A DNA stretch of 64,000 nucleotides from an uncultured Anaerolineae bacterium (GCA_905479495.1 CAJQMR010000007.1:372001-436000); one strand, 5' to 3'; counted from the first letter of the stretch, positions 41,833 through 50,800 are shown. The notes: generated from the sequence alone by a model not told the origin. A program made the numbers and translations.

Positions 41833-43224
41833 ATGACCAATCAATACGATCTTGTCGTCTTAGGCGCAGGACCTGGTGGCTATGTTGCCGCCATTCGCGC
41901 CGCACAACTTGGCCTCAAAGTGGCCATCATCGAGCGGGAATATTGGGGCGGCGTTTGTCTCAATATCGGCTGTATTCCATCTAAAGCACTGCTCAAAAAT
42001 GCTGAACTGGCTCACACCTTGCAGCATCGCGCCAAAGAGTTTGGCTTTTCCTTCACTGATTTGCAGCTTGATTACAGCGTGGCCTTCAAGCGCAGCCGTC
42101 AGGTCTCTGGCCGACTGGTGAAGGGCGTCCAGTTCCTTATGAAAAAGAACAAAATCGACGTCATTGATGGCACCGGCAAGCTTACCGATGCCAACACCAT
42201 CCAGGTGAGCTTAAACGATGGCGGTGAGCAAACCGTCAGCGGCAAAAATATCATCATCGCCACCGGGGCGCGCCCGCGCACCATTCCTGGCGTCGAGTTC
42301 GACGGTGAACGCATCATTTCCTACATCGAAGCAATTCTGAGTGATTCCCCACCGGAGAAATTGATTATCGTGGGCGGTGGCGTCATCGGCGTGGAGTTTG
42401 CCTACATGTGGGCCAACTACGGCGTCGAGGTCACCATTGTGGAAATGATGAGCCATTTGCTGCCCAATGAGGAGCCAGAAGTTAGCGATGTGCTAGAGAA
42501 AGCGTATAAAAAGATGGGCGTGAAGCTGCATCTGGATGCCCGTGTAGAGAAAATCGAGAAGGGCAAAGACGGCGTTTCTGTGGCGTTGGCTGATGGCACC
42601 AAGCTGGAAGCGGATAAGGTGATGCTGGCCATCAACTTCTTGCCCAATGTGGAAAATATTGGGCTGGAAAGTGTGGGCGTGGCGCTAACCGATCGTGGGG
42701 CAATTGCTGTTGATGACCAGATGCGCACCAATGTACCCAATATTTATGCCATTGGTGATGTGGCTACAGAGTATCGGCTGGCGCATGTGGCCTCGGCAAT
42801 GGGGCTGGTGGCGGCCGAAGCGATTGCCGGGCACAAAACCATGCCGCTGGATTACCGAATGATGCCCCGGGCCACGTACTGCGTGCCACAGGTGGCCAGC
42901 TTTGGCTACACGGAGGCGCAGGCGAAAGAAGCTGGTTATGAGCTAAACGTGGGCCAATTCCCCTTCCAGGTGAATGGCAAAGCATTGGGCCTGGGCGAGC
43001 GGGAAGGCTTCATTAAGATTATTGCCGATAAAAAGTATGGCGAGATTTTGGGGGCGCATATGGTTGGCCCAGACGTCACGGAACTGCTGCCAGAGTTGAC
43101 CCTGGCGCACAATGCGGAACTGACGGCCGAAGAGATTGCCCGCAACGTTCATGCCCATCCCACCCTAAGTGAGGCACTCATGGAAGCTGCCCACGCGGTT
43201 GAGGGTGAGGCAATTCATATGTAG
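41833..43224 (+). CDS. lpdA: Dihydrolipoyl dehydrogenase
   Basis: A 463-residue flavoprotein disulfide reductase that reoxidises dihydrolipoamide of 2-oxoacid dehydrogenase or glycine cleavage complexes with NAD+. FAD site GAGPGG (11-16), redox disulfide [13 protein letters not shown] (Cys42, Cys47), NAD site [15 protein letters not shown], and the C-terminal His-Glu dyad in [16 protein letters not shown]. Length is normal. A CGGAG Shine-Dalgarno lies eight bases before the ATG at 41833. No E1 or E2 gene is adjacent. It contains no exact ACGGCCGT copy. Confidence 0.97.
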   Translation: MTNQYDLVVLGAGPGGYVAAIRAAQLGLKVAIIEREYWGGVCLNIGCIPSKALLKNAELAHTLQHRAKEFGFSFTDLQLDYSVAFKRSRQVSGRLVKGVQFLMKKNKIDVIDGTGKLTDANTIQVSLNDGGEQTVSGKNIIIATGARPRTIPGVEFDGERIISYIEAILSDSPPEKLIIVGGGVIGVEFAYMWANYGVEVTIVEMMSHLLPNEEPEVSDVLEKAYKKMGVKLHLDARVEKIEKGKDGVSVALADGTKLEADKVMLAINFLPNVENIGLESVGVALTDRGAIAVDDQMRTNVPNIYAIGDVATEYRLAHVASAMGLVAAEAIAGHKTMPLDYRMMPRATYCVPQVASFGYTEAQAKEAGYELNVGQFPFQVNGKALGLGEREGFIKIIADKKYGEILGAHMVGPDVTELLPELTLAHNAELTAEEIARNVHAHPTLSEALMEAAHAVEGEAIHM

Positions 43225-43330
43225 GTTGCACAGCAAGAGTAATGACAAATCGTAAATTCTGGTGGACTTCAGAAACGGCCGTTTTGCGGCCAGAAGCGTG
43301 CCAGAAGCCTGTTTAGGAGAGCAAGGTGAT

Positions 43331-44155
43331 ATGGACATCAAAAAGATAAACGCAGGTGGGCAGCAGATAGCATATCGTGAAAGCAGCGGGACTGGACCCG
43401 CCGTGATGTTGATTCATGGCAATTCGGCGTCTAGCTTGACGTTTGAGGCGCAGTTGACGGGGGAATTTGGTCAGAAGTACCGGGTGGTGGCGATGGATTT
43501 GCCGGGGCATGGTGAATCTGATCGGGCGGCTGACCCGGCAAGCACCTACCATATGCCGGGCTATGCGGCGGTGGTTGCTGATGTGGCGAAACAGTTGGGC
43601 TTGGAAACGGCCGTATTCGTTGGCTGGAGTTTGGGTGGTCACATTGTGCTGGAAGCGGCACCCAGCTTGCTGCCGAATGCGGCCGGTTTTGTCATCTTTG
43701 GCACGCCGCCGCTGGCCTTTCCCCCAGACATGGAGCACTCTTTTTTGCCGAACCCGGCGATGGGGGCGGCTTTTGCTGAAGAGCTAACAGAAGAGCAGAT
43801 GGCGGGTTTTGCCGCCGCTTGCCTGGCCCCTGACTGCACCCTCGATTTGACACCGTTTGTGGCGGACATTGCGCGCACGGATGGCCGGGCGCGGGCCACG
43901 ATGGCGGCCAGCATTGCCCCGGATGGATACACAGATGAAGTCGTGATTGTGGGGAATTTAAAACGGCCGTTGGCTGTTCTGCATGGTGAAAAGGAACAAC
44001 TGGTTAGCGAGCCTTACATCAGCGCCCTGGACATGCCCACACTGTGGCGTGGCGCGGTGCAAATTGTTGAGGGGTCTGGGCATACGCCACAGGCGGAAGC
44101 GCCAGAGCAGTTTAATGCGTTGCTGAGTGCGTTTATTGATGAGGTGAATGCGTAA
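43331..44155 (+). CDS. Alpha/beta-hydrolase fold protein
   Basis: A 274-residue hydrolase. Oxyanion loop MLIHGNSAS, MDLPGHGESDR, nucleophile elbow GWSLGG (Ser near 98), an acid residue probably in the strand LAVLHGEKEQLV, and His in GSGHTPQAEAPE. The cap is short. Substrate unknown; this is the broad epoxide-hydrolase/peroxidase-like group. The ATG at 43331 follows AGGAGAGCAAGGTGAT; a longer frame from 43262 lacks family support. It follows lpdA by 106 bases and may be separately transcribed. Confidence 0.92.
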   Translation: MDIKKINAGGQQIAYRESSGTGPAVMLIHGNSASSLTFEAQLTGEFGQKYRVVAMDLPGHGESDRAADPASTYHMPGYAAVVADVAKQLGLETAVFVGWSLGGHIVLEAAPSLLPNAAGFVIFGTPPLAFPPDMEHSFLPNPAMGAAFAEELTEEQMAGFAAACLAPDCTLDLTPFVADIARTDGRARATMAASIAPDGYTDEVVIVGNLKRPLAVLHGEKEQLVSEPYISALDMPTLWRGAVQIVEGSGHTPQAEAPEQFNALLSAFIDEVNA

Positions 44156-44458
44156 TGTGTTGCCTTGGTGGCGGCGTTGGAAACGGCCGTTTCCTTCGCC
44201 AACATCAATATTAACTGATTCCCAAATAAGAAGCGCTGAGTAATAGACAAAGCCGCGGATGAGCAATCATCTGCGGCTTTTTTGCTATATCGGCAGAAAA
44301 CATGCCATGTATAACGCTTTCTTAATCGATTCTTTACAATATCCACATGATTTTGCTTATGATGATTGGTAATGAACCCACTGCTTTACTCTCGGGTTCG
44401 ACAATAAAAAACAACTTAGCCTGATGGCTAAAGCAAAATCGTATTGGAGAATACTATC
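44156..44458. other. Intergenic region with a strong terminator
   Basis: 303 bases. It contains the 16-bp perfect palindrome GGAAACGGCCGTTTCC (about 44179-44194), a terminator (44249-44284) and the promoter region of the DUF2202 gene. No gene is seen. Confidence 0.65.
44249..44284 (+). terminator. Rho-independent terminator after the hydrolase gene
   Basis: AAGCCGCGGATGA and TCATCTGCGGCTT pair with one mismatch around GCAA, followed by TTTTTT. It serves the rightward hydrolase gene. Confidence 0.92.
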
Positions 44459-45181
44459 ATGTTAAACAACACACATTTACAAAAAACAGGTAAACGCCTG
44501 AGTAATCGGCAGCTTATTGTGGGTCTGGGATTAGCTCTATTCCTTCTTGTTGGTGGTCTGATGCTGGTTGCCCCAGCGGAGGCGCAAACGACAAGCAGTG
44601 GTCTGACGACCGCAGACGTTGACTCTTTACTTTACATGCGTGAAGAAGAAAAGCTGGCCCATGATGTCTACGTAACACTCTACGAGTTGTGGGGTGCCCC
44701 GCTCTTTAGCAATATTGCCAACAGCGAGCAAAACCACACGGAAATGGTATTAGCCTTGCTTTATCAATATGGTCTGGAAGATCCGGCTGTGGGCAATGGT
44801 GTTGGTGTCTTTGCTAACCCTGATTTGCAAGCGTTGTACGATGATCTGGTGAGCCAGGGTAGCCAATCGTATGAAGCGGCACTACTGGTTGGTGGCCTCA
44901 TTGAAGAAGTTGATATTGCTGATTTGCAAGCGGAACTGAGCATCACGAATGTGGCAGCTGTGCAGCAGGTGTACCAGAGTTTGCTTAATGCTTCTAGTAA
45001 TCATCTGAATGCCTTTGCTAACGCATATGAAAACGCAACTGGCAATGCCTACACGGCGCAATGGCTGGGGGATGCCGATGTGGTCGCTATTTTGAATGGT
45101 GGGCATGCATCGGGTAATCGTAACGGTGGCAGTCAGGGTAATAATGGTCAGGGCCGAGGGAATGGTGGCCGGCGTTCGTAA
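44459..45181 (+). CDS. Exported DUF2202 (ferritin-like) protein
   Basis: A 240-residue exported protein. Its signal peptide is LIVGLGLALFLLVGGLMLVA, cleaved near AEAQ (about residue 43). The DUF2202 domain (about 50-215) opens with LLYMREEEKLAHDVYVTLYE and continues NIANSEQNHTEMVLALLYQYGL, followed later by LNASSNHLNAF. The Glu and His residues (EEEK...H, SEQNH, SNH) sit where a ferritin-like di-metal site would be. The tail is Gly/Asn/Arg rich. Function of the family is unknown. GGAG lies nine bases before the ATG at 44459; a TTG at 44444 is less likely. It is flanked by terminators on both sides, so it is a single-gene unit. Confidence 0.9.
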   Translation: MLNNTHLQKTGKRLSNRQLIVGLGLALFLLVGGLMLVAPAEAQTTSSGLTTADVDSLLYMREEEKLAHDVYVTLYELWGAPLFSNIANSEQNHTEMVLALLYQYGLEDPAVGNGVGVFANPDLQALYDDLVSQGSQSYEAALLVGGLIEEVDIADLQAELSITNVAAVQQVYQSLLNASSNHLNAFANAYENATGNAYTAQWLGDADVVAILNGGHASGNRNGGSQGNNGQGRGNGGRRS

Positions 45182-45214
45182 TCCCTTCTAAAAAACCTTT
45201 GTAACAAAATTAAA

Positions 45215-45252
45215 AAGCAGTGCCTGCCTGTGGCGGGCACCGCTTTTTTTTT
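45215..45252 (+). terminator. Rho-independent terminator after the DUF2202 gene
   Basis: AAGCAGTGCCTGCC and GGCGGGCACCGCTT pair with two mismatches around TGT, followed by a run of seven more T. Confidence 0.9.
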
Positions 45253-45274
45253 GCGGAAAGGAGGCAAAGCAATG

Positions 45275-46678
45275 TTAGGCAAAAGCAAGTTCTGGTGAGG
45301 TAGTAACGGCCGTTTCTCGTTCTACCAACCGCATTTGAATGCCATCCTCTGGCGTCAGCGTAATTTGGGCTTTGTATTGCACCGGTTTGTCCGTGGCCAA
45401 TTCCAGGCGGAACCGTTGGGCGATGGTGGCTAAGATGAGCTGTGCTTCCATCATGGCAAAGGCATTGCCAATGCAAACCCGCGCTCCACCGCCAAACGGC
45501 ATGTAGGCATATTTTGGCAGCGATTTTTCAAACTCTGGCGTGAATCGTTCTGGCTTAAACGCTTCTGGTTCGTCAAAATATGGTGGCAGGTGGTGCATCA
45601 CGTACGGTGAAACGAAGATGGTGCTGCCTTTGGGGATGGTGTAGCCACCCATTTCTACGTCTTCCAGGGCGAGACGGCCGTTTAGAATCCAGGCGGGTGG
45701 GTAGAGCCGCATTGATTCTTTAATGATTTGCAAGCTGTAAGGCAGAGTGGGCAGATCGGCCAGGGTAGGCTGGCGACCGGCCAGCACGTTATCCAGTTCC
45801 GCGTGTAAGTTGGCTTCTACCTCAGGATGTTGTGCCAGCAGATACCAGGTCCAGCTCAGAGCATTGGAAGTGGTTTCGTGCCCGGCGGCAAACAAAGTGG
45901 CAACCTCGTTGCGCAGTTGGGCGTCGTCCATAAACTCGCCATCTTCATCCACAGAGAGCATCAGCATGGAAAGTAAATCACCCGTGTCGGTAATCTGCCC
46001 ATTAACGGCCGTTTGCCGCCGCTCGGCAATAATTTGTTCCATTACCTGATTAAATTTTGTGGCTGCCTGGTTGCGCAGCCGATTATCGGCCGTGGGGATC
46101 CAGCTGGGCAATGAAAAACCGCGTTGGTAATCTCGGTTAGAAACGGCCTGGAAGTCATCCATCGCGCTGCTGATGGTTTCGGCCGTATCGCCCGATCCTG
46201 TAATGGCATCCGCATCAAATAGCGTTTTAGACACAATGAGCATGGTTAGATGCATCATTTCCTCAACGACGTTTACAATGGCCTTGTTTTGCCACCCTGC
46301 CATGATGCGGTTCGCATAATCAACCATAACTTCAGCATAATTTTGGATGCGTTTGCTGTGAAAGGCTGGTTGGGCCAGGCGTCGCTGTCGTTTGTGGAAT
46401 GCGCCGTCGCTAATAAGCAGACCATTGCCTAAAAACTTCCCCAAAATCTGCTTATCCAGCGGAGCCTTTTCAAATTTGTCGCTTTGCGTCACCAACACTT
46501 CTCGAATGAGATCGGGCTGCGCTACCAGATATGTATGCATATGTGCCAGGCGAACATAAACAAGATCGCCATATTTTTTAACGCTTTCCAGTAAAAAAGC
46601 GGGTTGGTCTTCGCTGAATTGGTTGATGCTGCCTAAGAGAAAATGACCTTTAGGGCCAGACGGCCGTTTAACTGCCAT
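45275..46678 (-). CDS. Cytochrome P450 monooxygenase
   Basis: A 467-residue soluble P450. The I-helix has FAAGHETTSNAL (acid-alcohol pair replaced by His-Glu-Thr-Thr), K-helix ESMR (ExxR), the PERF motif FKPERFTPEF, and the heme loop PFGGGARVCIGNAFA with the Cys ligand. This arrangement is close to CYP102/CYP4-like fatty-acid hydroxylases of bacteria (CYP1xx families); the substrate cannot be fixed. No ferredoxin or reductase gene is adjacent. It is divergent from a TetR gene, with an inverted repeat between them, which suggests inducible control. GAAGGAG stands upstream of the ATG at 46678. Confidence 0.96.
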   Translation of the reverse strand: MAVKRPSGPKGHFLLGSINQFSEDQPAFLLESVKKYGDLVYVRLAHMHTYLVAQPDLIREVLVTQSDKFEKAPLDKQILGKFLGNGLLISDGAFHKRQRRLAQPAFHSKRIQNYAEVMVDYANRIMAGWQNKAIVNVVEEMMHLTMLIVSKTLFDADAITGSGDTAETISSAMDDFQAVSNRDYQRGFSLPSWIPTADNRLRNQAATKFNQVMEQIIAERRQTAVNGQITDTGDLLSMLMLSVDEDGEFMDDAQLRNEVATLFAAGHETTSNALSWTWYLLAQHPEVEANLHAELDNVLAGRQPTLADLPTLPYSLQIIKESMRLYPPAWILNGRLALEDVEMGGYTIPKGSTIFVSPYVMHHLPPYFDEPEAFKPERFTPEFEKSLPKYAYMPFGGGARVCIGNAFAMMEAQLILATIAQRFRLELATDKPVQYKAQITLTPEDGIQMRLVERETAVTTSPELAFA

Positions 46679-46784
46679 GATGTTTGGTTACTCCTTCTGT
46701 GCTTCTACTTAAGATAATTGACAAGTTGTTGACTAACTGATAGAGTGTTGTCGAAATGATAGATCGGATTGGCTGATTGTCAAG

Positions 46785-46806
46785 CAACAATTGCAATTGG
46801 TTGTTG
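46785..46806. promoter_or_regulatory. Candidate TetR operator between the P450 and tetR genes
   Basis: CAACAA (46785-46790) and TTGTTG (46801-46806) flank TTGCAATTGG, a near-perfect 22-base inverted repeat in the 169-base divergent spacer. A further pair GTTGTCG (46747) and CGACAAC (46813) is also inverted around it. Both fit autoregulation by the adjacent TetR protein; this is inference. Confidence 0.5.
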
Positions 46807-46847
46807 ATTTAGCGACAACTGTTGAAAAAGCGACATAGAAGGGAATC

Positions 46848-47423
46848 ATGGATAGACGTGTAAGACGAACCCGAAAGTTACTTGGAAATGCCCTGCTAGA
46901 ACTGGTGCAAGAAAAAAAATTCGAACAAATTACCATTCAAGACATCACAGATCGGGCCGATCTGAACCGGGCCACTTTTTACCTGCATTACGGCAGCAAA
47001 GAGGAATTGCTGGCTGACAGTCTGGAAAGTTATTTTGATGCGCTTGTAGAGCAAATTACGCCGCTCACTCTTGAAAAACCTATCTGGGAAAGCCCGGCAG
47101 CCGAGGGGATAGTTTTCGCGCATGTTGCCGAACATGCAGAACTGTATCGCGTGCTGCTTGGTAAAAATGGTATGGGGTATGTCATTAACCGGGTGATTGA
47201 TTATATTGCTGAGTTTAGTTTGCTCCAGTTGAAGGCTGGACTAAATTCCATAGAGCCACAGGCGCCCATCGAAATAGCGGCCCGTCATGTAGCCGGTTCA
47301 CTTTATGCCCTGATCACCTGGTGGCTAATGAACGATATGCCTTACACGCCCCACGAAATGGCCGAGATGACCACCCGACTTTGTGTAAATGGCACGGTTT
47401 CTACTCCTGCTGCCCAGGAATAA
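46848..47423 (+). CDS. TetR/AcrR-family transcriptional regulator
   Basis: A 191-residue regulator. The helix-turn-helix is at about 8-55: RRTRKLLGNALLELVQEK, then ITIQDITDRADLNRATFYLHY, the classic TetR sequence ending FYLHYGSKEELL. The C-terminal ligand domain (about 70-185) is of the TetR_C_7/AcrR-like type found with QacR-like small-molecule sensors. Start at the ATG at 46848 with GAAGGGA upstream. It is divergent from the P450 gene, whose repressor it probably is. No ACGGCCGT copy lies in the gene. Confidence 0.95.
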   Translation: MDRRVRRTRKLLGNALLELVQEKKFEQITIQDITDRADLNRATFYLHYGSKEELLADSLESYFDALVEQITPLTLEKPIWESPAAEGIVFAHVAEHAELYRVLLGKNGMGYVINRVIDYIAEFSLLQLKAGLNSIEPQAPIEIAARHVAGSLYALITWWLMNDMPYTPHEMAEMTTRLCVNGTVSTPAAQE

Positions 47424-47449
47424 AAACGCTCTCTTGCTCAGTGACAAAC

Positions 47450-48304
47450 CTATCTGGCGCGAGAGGCTGCCTTCTCCAGAGCCCGCCGCACAAATATAGG
47501 TGCCATCTGCCGCCGGTAATCAGCGCTGGCGTGCATGTCACCCATCACGTCGTTACCTAAGTCGTTGGCTATGGCTGCCGCTGCTGTGGCCAGCATCTCA
47601 TCATCCAGCTTTTTACCTATCAGCGCAGCTTCCACCGAACTGGCACGCGTCGCTTTGGGGGTCAAGCCACCCACGGCCACGCTGGCTGCCAAGCAGACAC
47701 CATTTTCTACGGACAGTTGAGCCGCTGCACCTACCATTGCATAACGGGAAGCCGGGTTAAATAATTTGGCATAGGCAGAACCACTCTTTTTGCCTTCGCT
47801 GGATACGCTTACAGAAGTTATGATCTCATCTTCTTGCAATGCGGTAGCAAACAGATCGATAAAGAAGTCATCGGCACTGATTGTACGGGAGCCGTTGCTG
47901 CCTTCTAGGTGAATGGACGCTTTTAGGGCCAACAACACGGTGGGCAGGTCAGAAGCGGGATCGGCGTGGGCAATGTTGCCACCAACCGTGCCCCGGTTGC
48001 GCACCTGTGGATCGCCAATCATGCCTGCCGCTTCAGACAAAGCTGAAGGCACATCGTCTGAGACAGTAACCATGGTGTGGGTTGTTAAAGCACCAATATT
48101 TATGGTATCGCCATTGGTGGAAATGCCTTTCATATTTGACAAACGGCCGATATCAACCAGCGTGCCAGGATCAGCCAGGCGCAGTTTCATCACTGGGAGC
48201 AGGCTATGGCCGCCTGCCAGGAATTTCCCATCATGTTCTTTGGCCAGCGCAATTGCTTCAGTCGTGGAACTCGCGCGATAATAATCAAATTTTGGTGGAT
48301 ACAT
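47450..48304 (-). CDS. coxM: FAD-binding medium subunit of a xanthine-oxidase/CO-dehydrogenase-type enzyme
   Basis: A 284-residue CoxM/CutM-type subunit. FAD contacts are KFLAGGHSLLPVMKLRL (about 27-43) and TVGGNIAHADPASD (about 105-118). It ends with the CO_deh_flav_C domain. In Mo-hydroxylases this subunit passes electrons from the [2Fe-2S] subunit to an acceptor. The ATG at 48304 shares one base with the coxS stop (TAATG), so the genes are translationally coupled. The expected large Mo-cofactor subunit (coxL) is not downstream: after 26 bases the convergent tetR gene begins. Which substrate the enzyme oxidises is therefore unknown. Confidence 0.94.
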   Translation of the reverse strand: MYPPKFDYYRASSTTEAIALAKEHDGKFLAGGHSLLPVMKLRLADPGTLVDIGRLSNMKGISTNGDTINIGALTTHTMVTVSDDVPSALSEAAGMIGDPQVRNRGTVGGNIAHADPASDLPTVLLALKASIHLEGSNGSRTISADDFFIDLFATALQEDEIITSVSVSSEGKKSGSAYAKLFNPASRYAMVGAAAQLSVENGVCLAASVAVGGLTPKATRASSVEAALIGKKLDDEMLATAAAAIANDLGNDVMGDMHASADYRRQMAPIFVRRALEKAASRAR

Positions 48305-48771
48305 TAATCACCTCCGCCTACCGCCGCTGCCGCGATTACGGATCGAACAATATTTTTGTATCCGGTGCAGCGACACAGATTGCCTTCAAGGCCATGTCTT
48401 ATTTCTTCTTCAGTGATATTGGGGTTGTTTTCAACCAGCTTGGTGGCTGCCATGATCATACCGGGGGTGCAGTAGCCACATTGGAGTCCATGGTTATCCC
48501 AAAAGGCTTGCTGCATGGGGTGCAATTTGCCATTGCTGGCGAGGCCTTCGATGGTGGTGATTTCGGCACTATCAGCCTGAACGGCCAGGACGACGCATGA
48601 TTTGACGGCCATGCCATCCAGGTGAACGGTGCAGGCACCACATTGACTGGTGTCACAGCCGATATTGGTACCAGTAAGGTCGAGATGATCGCGCAAAAAA
48701 TGGACAAGGAGGGTGCGGGGTTCAACCTCTCGTTCCACTAACTTCCCATTTACGGTTACACTAATTTTCAT
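48304..48771 (-). CDS. coxS: [2Fe-2S] small subunit of a Mo-hydroxylase
   Basis: A 155-residue CoxS/CutS-type iron-sulfur subunit. Plant-type cluster ligands are Cys39, Cys44, Cys47 and Cys59 ([16 protein letters not shown]...C). The second cluster domain has QCGYCTPGM and [10 protein letters not shown]. Length is standard. The ATG at 48771 begins [10 protein letters not shown], with an AAGGAG nine bases upstream; longer frames upstream run through ACGGCCGT copies and lack similarity. It is followed by coxM, and CoxG (48934-49629) lies upstream on the same strand. The missing large subunit may be elsewhere in the genome. Confidence 0.95.
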   Translation of the reverse strand: MKISVTVNGKLVEREVEPRTLLVHFLRDHLDLTGTNIGCDTSQCGACTVHLDGMAVKSCVVLAVQADSAEITTIEGLASNGKLHPMQQAFWDNHGLQCGYCTPGMIMAATKLVENNPNITEEEIRHGLEGNLCRCTGYKNIVRSVIAAAAVGGGD

Positions 48772-48836
48772 AGAGCCCGTCTCCTTCCTGATATGGATGG
48801 CGCGGAGAACGCGCCGCTGATAAAGTGCGAGGTTGG

Positions 48837-48858
48837 TTAACGGCCGTACGGCCGTTAA
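48837..48858. repeat. 22-bp perfect palindrome from two fused ACGGCCGT copies
   Basis: Two ACGGCCGT units abut directly (ACGGCCGTACGGCCGT), and the flanks TTA and TAA complete a perfect 22-base palindrome. It lies 66 bases upstream of the coxS start. It is the only tandem fusion of the motif that I saw in the window. Confidence 0.85.
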
Positions 48859-48933
48859 AACTGTTTTGTTGTACAAATCATAGCGAGGGGAAAATGCTTA
48901 TCTGCTTATGCTGCTCTTTTTTTTGCTTACAAT

Positions 48934-49629
48934 TCATGACCTCCTTTGCTCTAATTCATTGGCTACTTTTTTAGCAATTTTTTCTGCCCACCAATTACTA
49001 ATAAGACGAATAAGCAGGACGGCACCCAAAACCATAAGACCCGTTTTGATGACGCTGTCCCGTTGGTCGGGGGCCAGGTATTCTTCAACAAGATTTTTGG
49101 CAACTCCGGCAGCAAATTGAACCTGGGAAGGTGCTGTCGGCGGGGGCGGCATTTCATCCATGCCTAATTGGCTGCTTGCATTGGCCATCATGCGTGCCTG
49201 AACCTGTTGGCCCAAACCCTCCAGACTCTGCCGAATGATGGCGTTGGCGGAGGTGTCTAATAAACGCTGCCCGACGCTGGCCAACCGGCCACCAACCTGG
49301 GCATCCCCACTGTAATGGAGGGTAGTCATATCGCCATCTGCCTCTAGACGAAGTGAACCAGAACCTTTAACAAAGCCGGGAGCACCCCGGCCATTGACCG
49401 TGATGCTATAGCTTTCGGGGCCGTTAATATCGGCTAAAACCACATCTCCCTGAAATTTGCCTTGGACGGGGCCAACTTTTATTTTGAGAATGCCTTGATA
49501 TTGATTTTCATCAATGGTTTCCAGCTTTTCACAGCCGGGCATGATGCTGGCTAATACGATGGGGTCAAGCAGCATGGGCCAGAGTACATCGCGAGGCGCC
49601 GAAAAGGGGTAGCTGCCTTCAATTTTCAT
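48934..49629 (-). CDS. coxG: CoxG-like SRPBCC protein with C-terminal membrane helix
   Basis: A 231-residue protein. The SRPBCC/CoxG domain (about 1-150) reads FSAPRDVLWPMLLDPIVLAS, then IMPGCEKLE and the typical GRLASVGQRLLDTSA. A Pro-rich hinge (PPPPTAP) leads to one membrane helix (TGLMVLGAVLLIRLISNWW) and a basic tail. In aerobic CO dehydrogenase systems CoxG anchors the enzyme at the membrane and handles quinone. Its presence upstream of coxS/coxM supports a functional link. The AGGAG Shine-Dalgarno lies eight bases before the ATG at 49629. Confidence 0.93.
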   Translation of the reverse strand: MKIEGSYPFSAPRDVLWPMLLDPIVLASIMPGCEKLETIDENQYQGILKIKVGPVQGKFQGDVVLADINGPESYSITVNGRGAPGFVKGSGSLRLEADGDMTTLHYSGDAQVGGRLASVGQRLLDTSANAIIRQSLEGLGQQVQARMMANASSQLGMDEMPPPPTAPSQVQFAAGVAKNLVEEYLAPDQRDSVIKTGLMVLGAVLLIRLISNWWAEKIAKKVANELEQRRS

Positions 49630-49673
49630 TGCGTTTTCTCCTAATGGATTGTTGCGTTTTTTTGTTTGCGCAT

Positions 49674-49690
49674 TATGTCAGTGTGACATA
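49674..49690. promoter_or_regulatory. Candidate operator palindrome upstream of coxG
   Basis: TATGTCA-GTG-TGACATA is a perfect 7-3-7 inverted repeat 45 bases upstream of the coxG start, followed by tatcaaatttggtatc, another near-palindrome. A regulator-binding site is plausible; which protein binds is unknown. Confidence 0.45.
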
Positions 49691-49800
49691 TCAAATTTGG
49701 TATCTTTTTTAGAAGGGACAAAGACTTACACGTTTGTCGAATTTACCTGAAAAGTGTAAGCAGATGTTGATACAAGTTTTACCTAATGTGGGGCGCTGTG

Positions 49801-50238
49801 TCAAACGGCTTCGGCGGTTTTTTTTAGGCAGTTGAAGAAGTGTTCAATAAGGCGGGGGGCCGTGTTTTGAATCATTTTGCCGATAAATTTATTTGGTGGC
49901 GTGAGCTGGGCTGAGAAGGTGAGCTTAGTTTGCATCAAGTCTGTAGCGTTGAGGCGAAAATCCCCTTGTATGGGAACGGCCGTACTGCCCATGTGAGCCT
50001 GACAATGCCATTGTAAATAGGTAGGGGGCGTTACTGTTTGCCAGGTGAGCAGCAGGGGAATAATCACTGTGCTACTGTCTCTGCCCCAGGTAAACTGGAG
50101 ATGAAATTGGGTATCGGCTTCCAAAGTGGACCAACCTTGCAGGCGAGGCGTGCATTGGCTGACAATCGTGGGGGTGGTCAATGTGTGCCAGACGGCCGTT
50201 TGCGCTGCTGCAACGGCAACGATGCCCTGATACTCCAT
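49801..50238 (-). CDS. SRPBCC-family protein (CoxG-like, soluble)
   Basis: A 145-residue single-domain protein of the SRPBCC (START-like) fold. It begins EYQGIVAVAAAQTAVWHTL, and GDFRLNATDLMQTKLTFSAQ resembles the CoxG core. There is no membrane helix. Such domains bind hydrophobic ligands. The ATG at 50238 follows the stop of the previous SRPBCC gene by one base, so the two are one unit. It is the second of three SRPBCC genes in a row (50240-50800, this gene, coxG). The ligand is unknown. Confidence 0.82.
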   Translation of the reverse strand: MEYQGIVAVAAAQTAVWHTLTTPTIVSQCTPRLQGWSTLEADTQFHLQFTWGRDSSTVIIPLLLTWQTVTPPTYLQWHCQAHMGSTAVPIQGDFRLNATDLMQTKLTFSAQLTPPNKFIGKMIQNTAPRLIEHFFNCLKKTAEAV

Positions 50239-50239
50239 G

Positions 50240-50800
50240 CTATTTGCCTACTAGTTGATAGTTGGCTTCCCATGCGGGAAAAGCTTCAACTGATTTTTTA
50301 ATAAAGCCATCAGCAATTTCACGGACACGTTCATCGGTAATGCTTTGGGCAATTCGTTTGACAACCCGTTTGGGCATCAGGCGCATGCCTAACGGCCGTT
50401 CCAGTTCTGCTTTTAGGCGAATGGTGTACTCAAGGCGAGTTTGGCTGCCTAAATCAAAAAATTGAGTGTCGATAGCAAACAAGCCGCTGCCGGTAGAATG
50501 GCGTGCGGAAGTTTCAGGCTCAATCGGAGCGGCCGTTTCGATTTTGACTGGATATACTTGAAGGAGCTTTTTTTCCCAATCAACGCTGCTTTCCAGGTCG
50601 GAATAAATTTGGATGGTGTATGCGCCTAATTCCACCGTTTCATATAACATCCGAATTTGGTTTTGGTTGTAGGCGTGTACCAAAGAAATATGTGGCAGAA
50701 ATTCGGCCACCCGACTGAGGTCACTGTAGTAGGTCAGAGCAACTTTGGGAATTGCGGGAAAAACAAATGCTCGTTTGATGGAGCCTGTGATATTGATCAT
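50240..50800 (-). CDS. SRPBCC-type (DUF1997-like) protein
   Basis: A 186-residue protein with a START/SRPBCC-like pattern: SIKRAFVFPAIPKVALTYYSDLSRV at the front (shown here only as a guide to about residues 7-30), PHISLVHAY, a central beta sheet and a long C-terminal helix RVREIADGFIKKSVEAFPAW. It resembles DUF1997 proteins, which in cyanobacteria and plants are also START-like. Function unknown. Start at the ATG at 50800, 17 bases after the stop of the PhaR-like gene; the next SRPBCC gene follows after one base. It is therefore probably expressed with phasin-related genes. Confidence 0.72.
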   Translation of the reverse strand: MINITGSIKRAFVFPAIPKVALTYYSDLSRVAEFLPHISLVHAYNQNQIRMLYETVELGAYTIQIYSDLESSVDWEKKLLQVYPVKIETAAPIEPETSARHSTGSGLFAIDTQFFDLGSQTRLEYTIRLKAELERPLGMRLMPKRVVKRIAQSITDERVREIADGFIKKSVEAFPAWEANYQLVGK

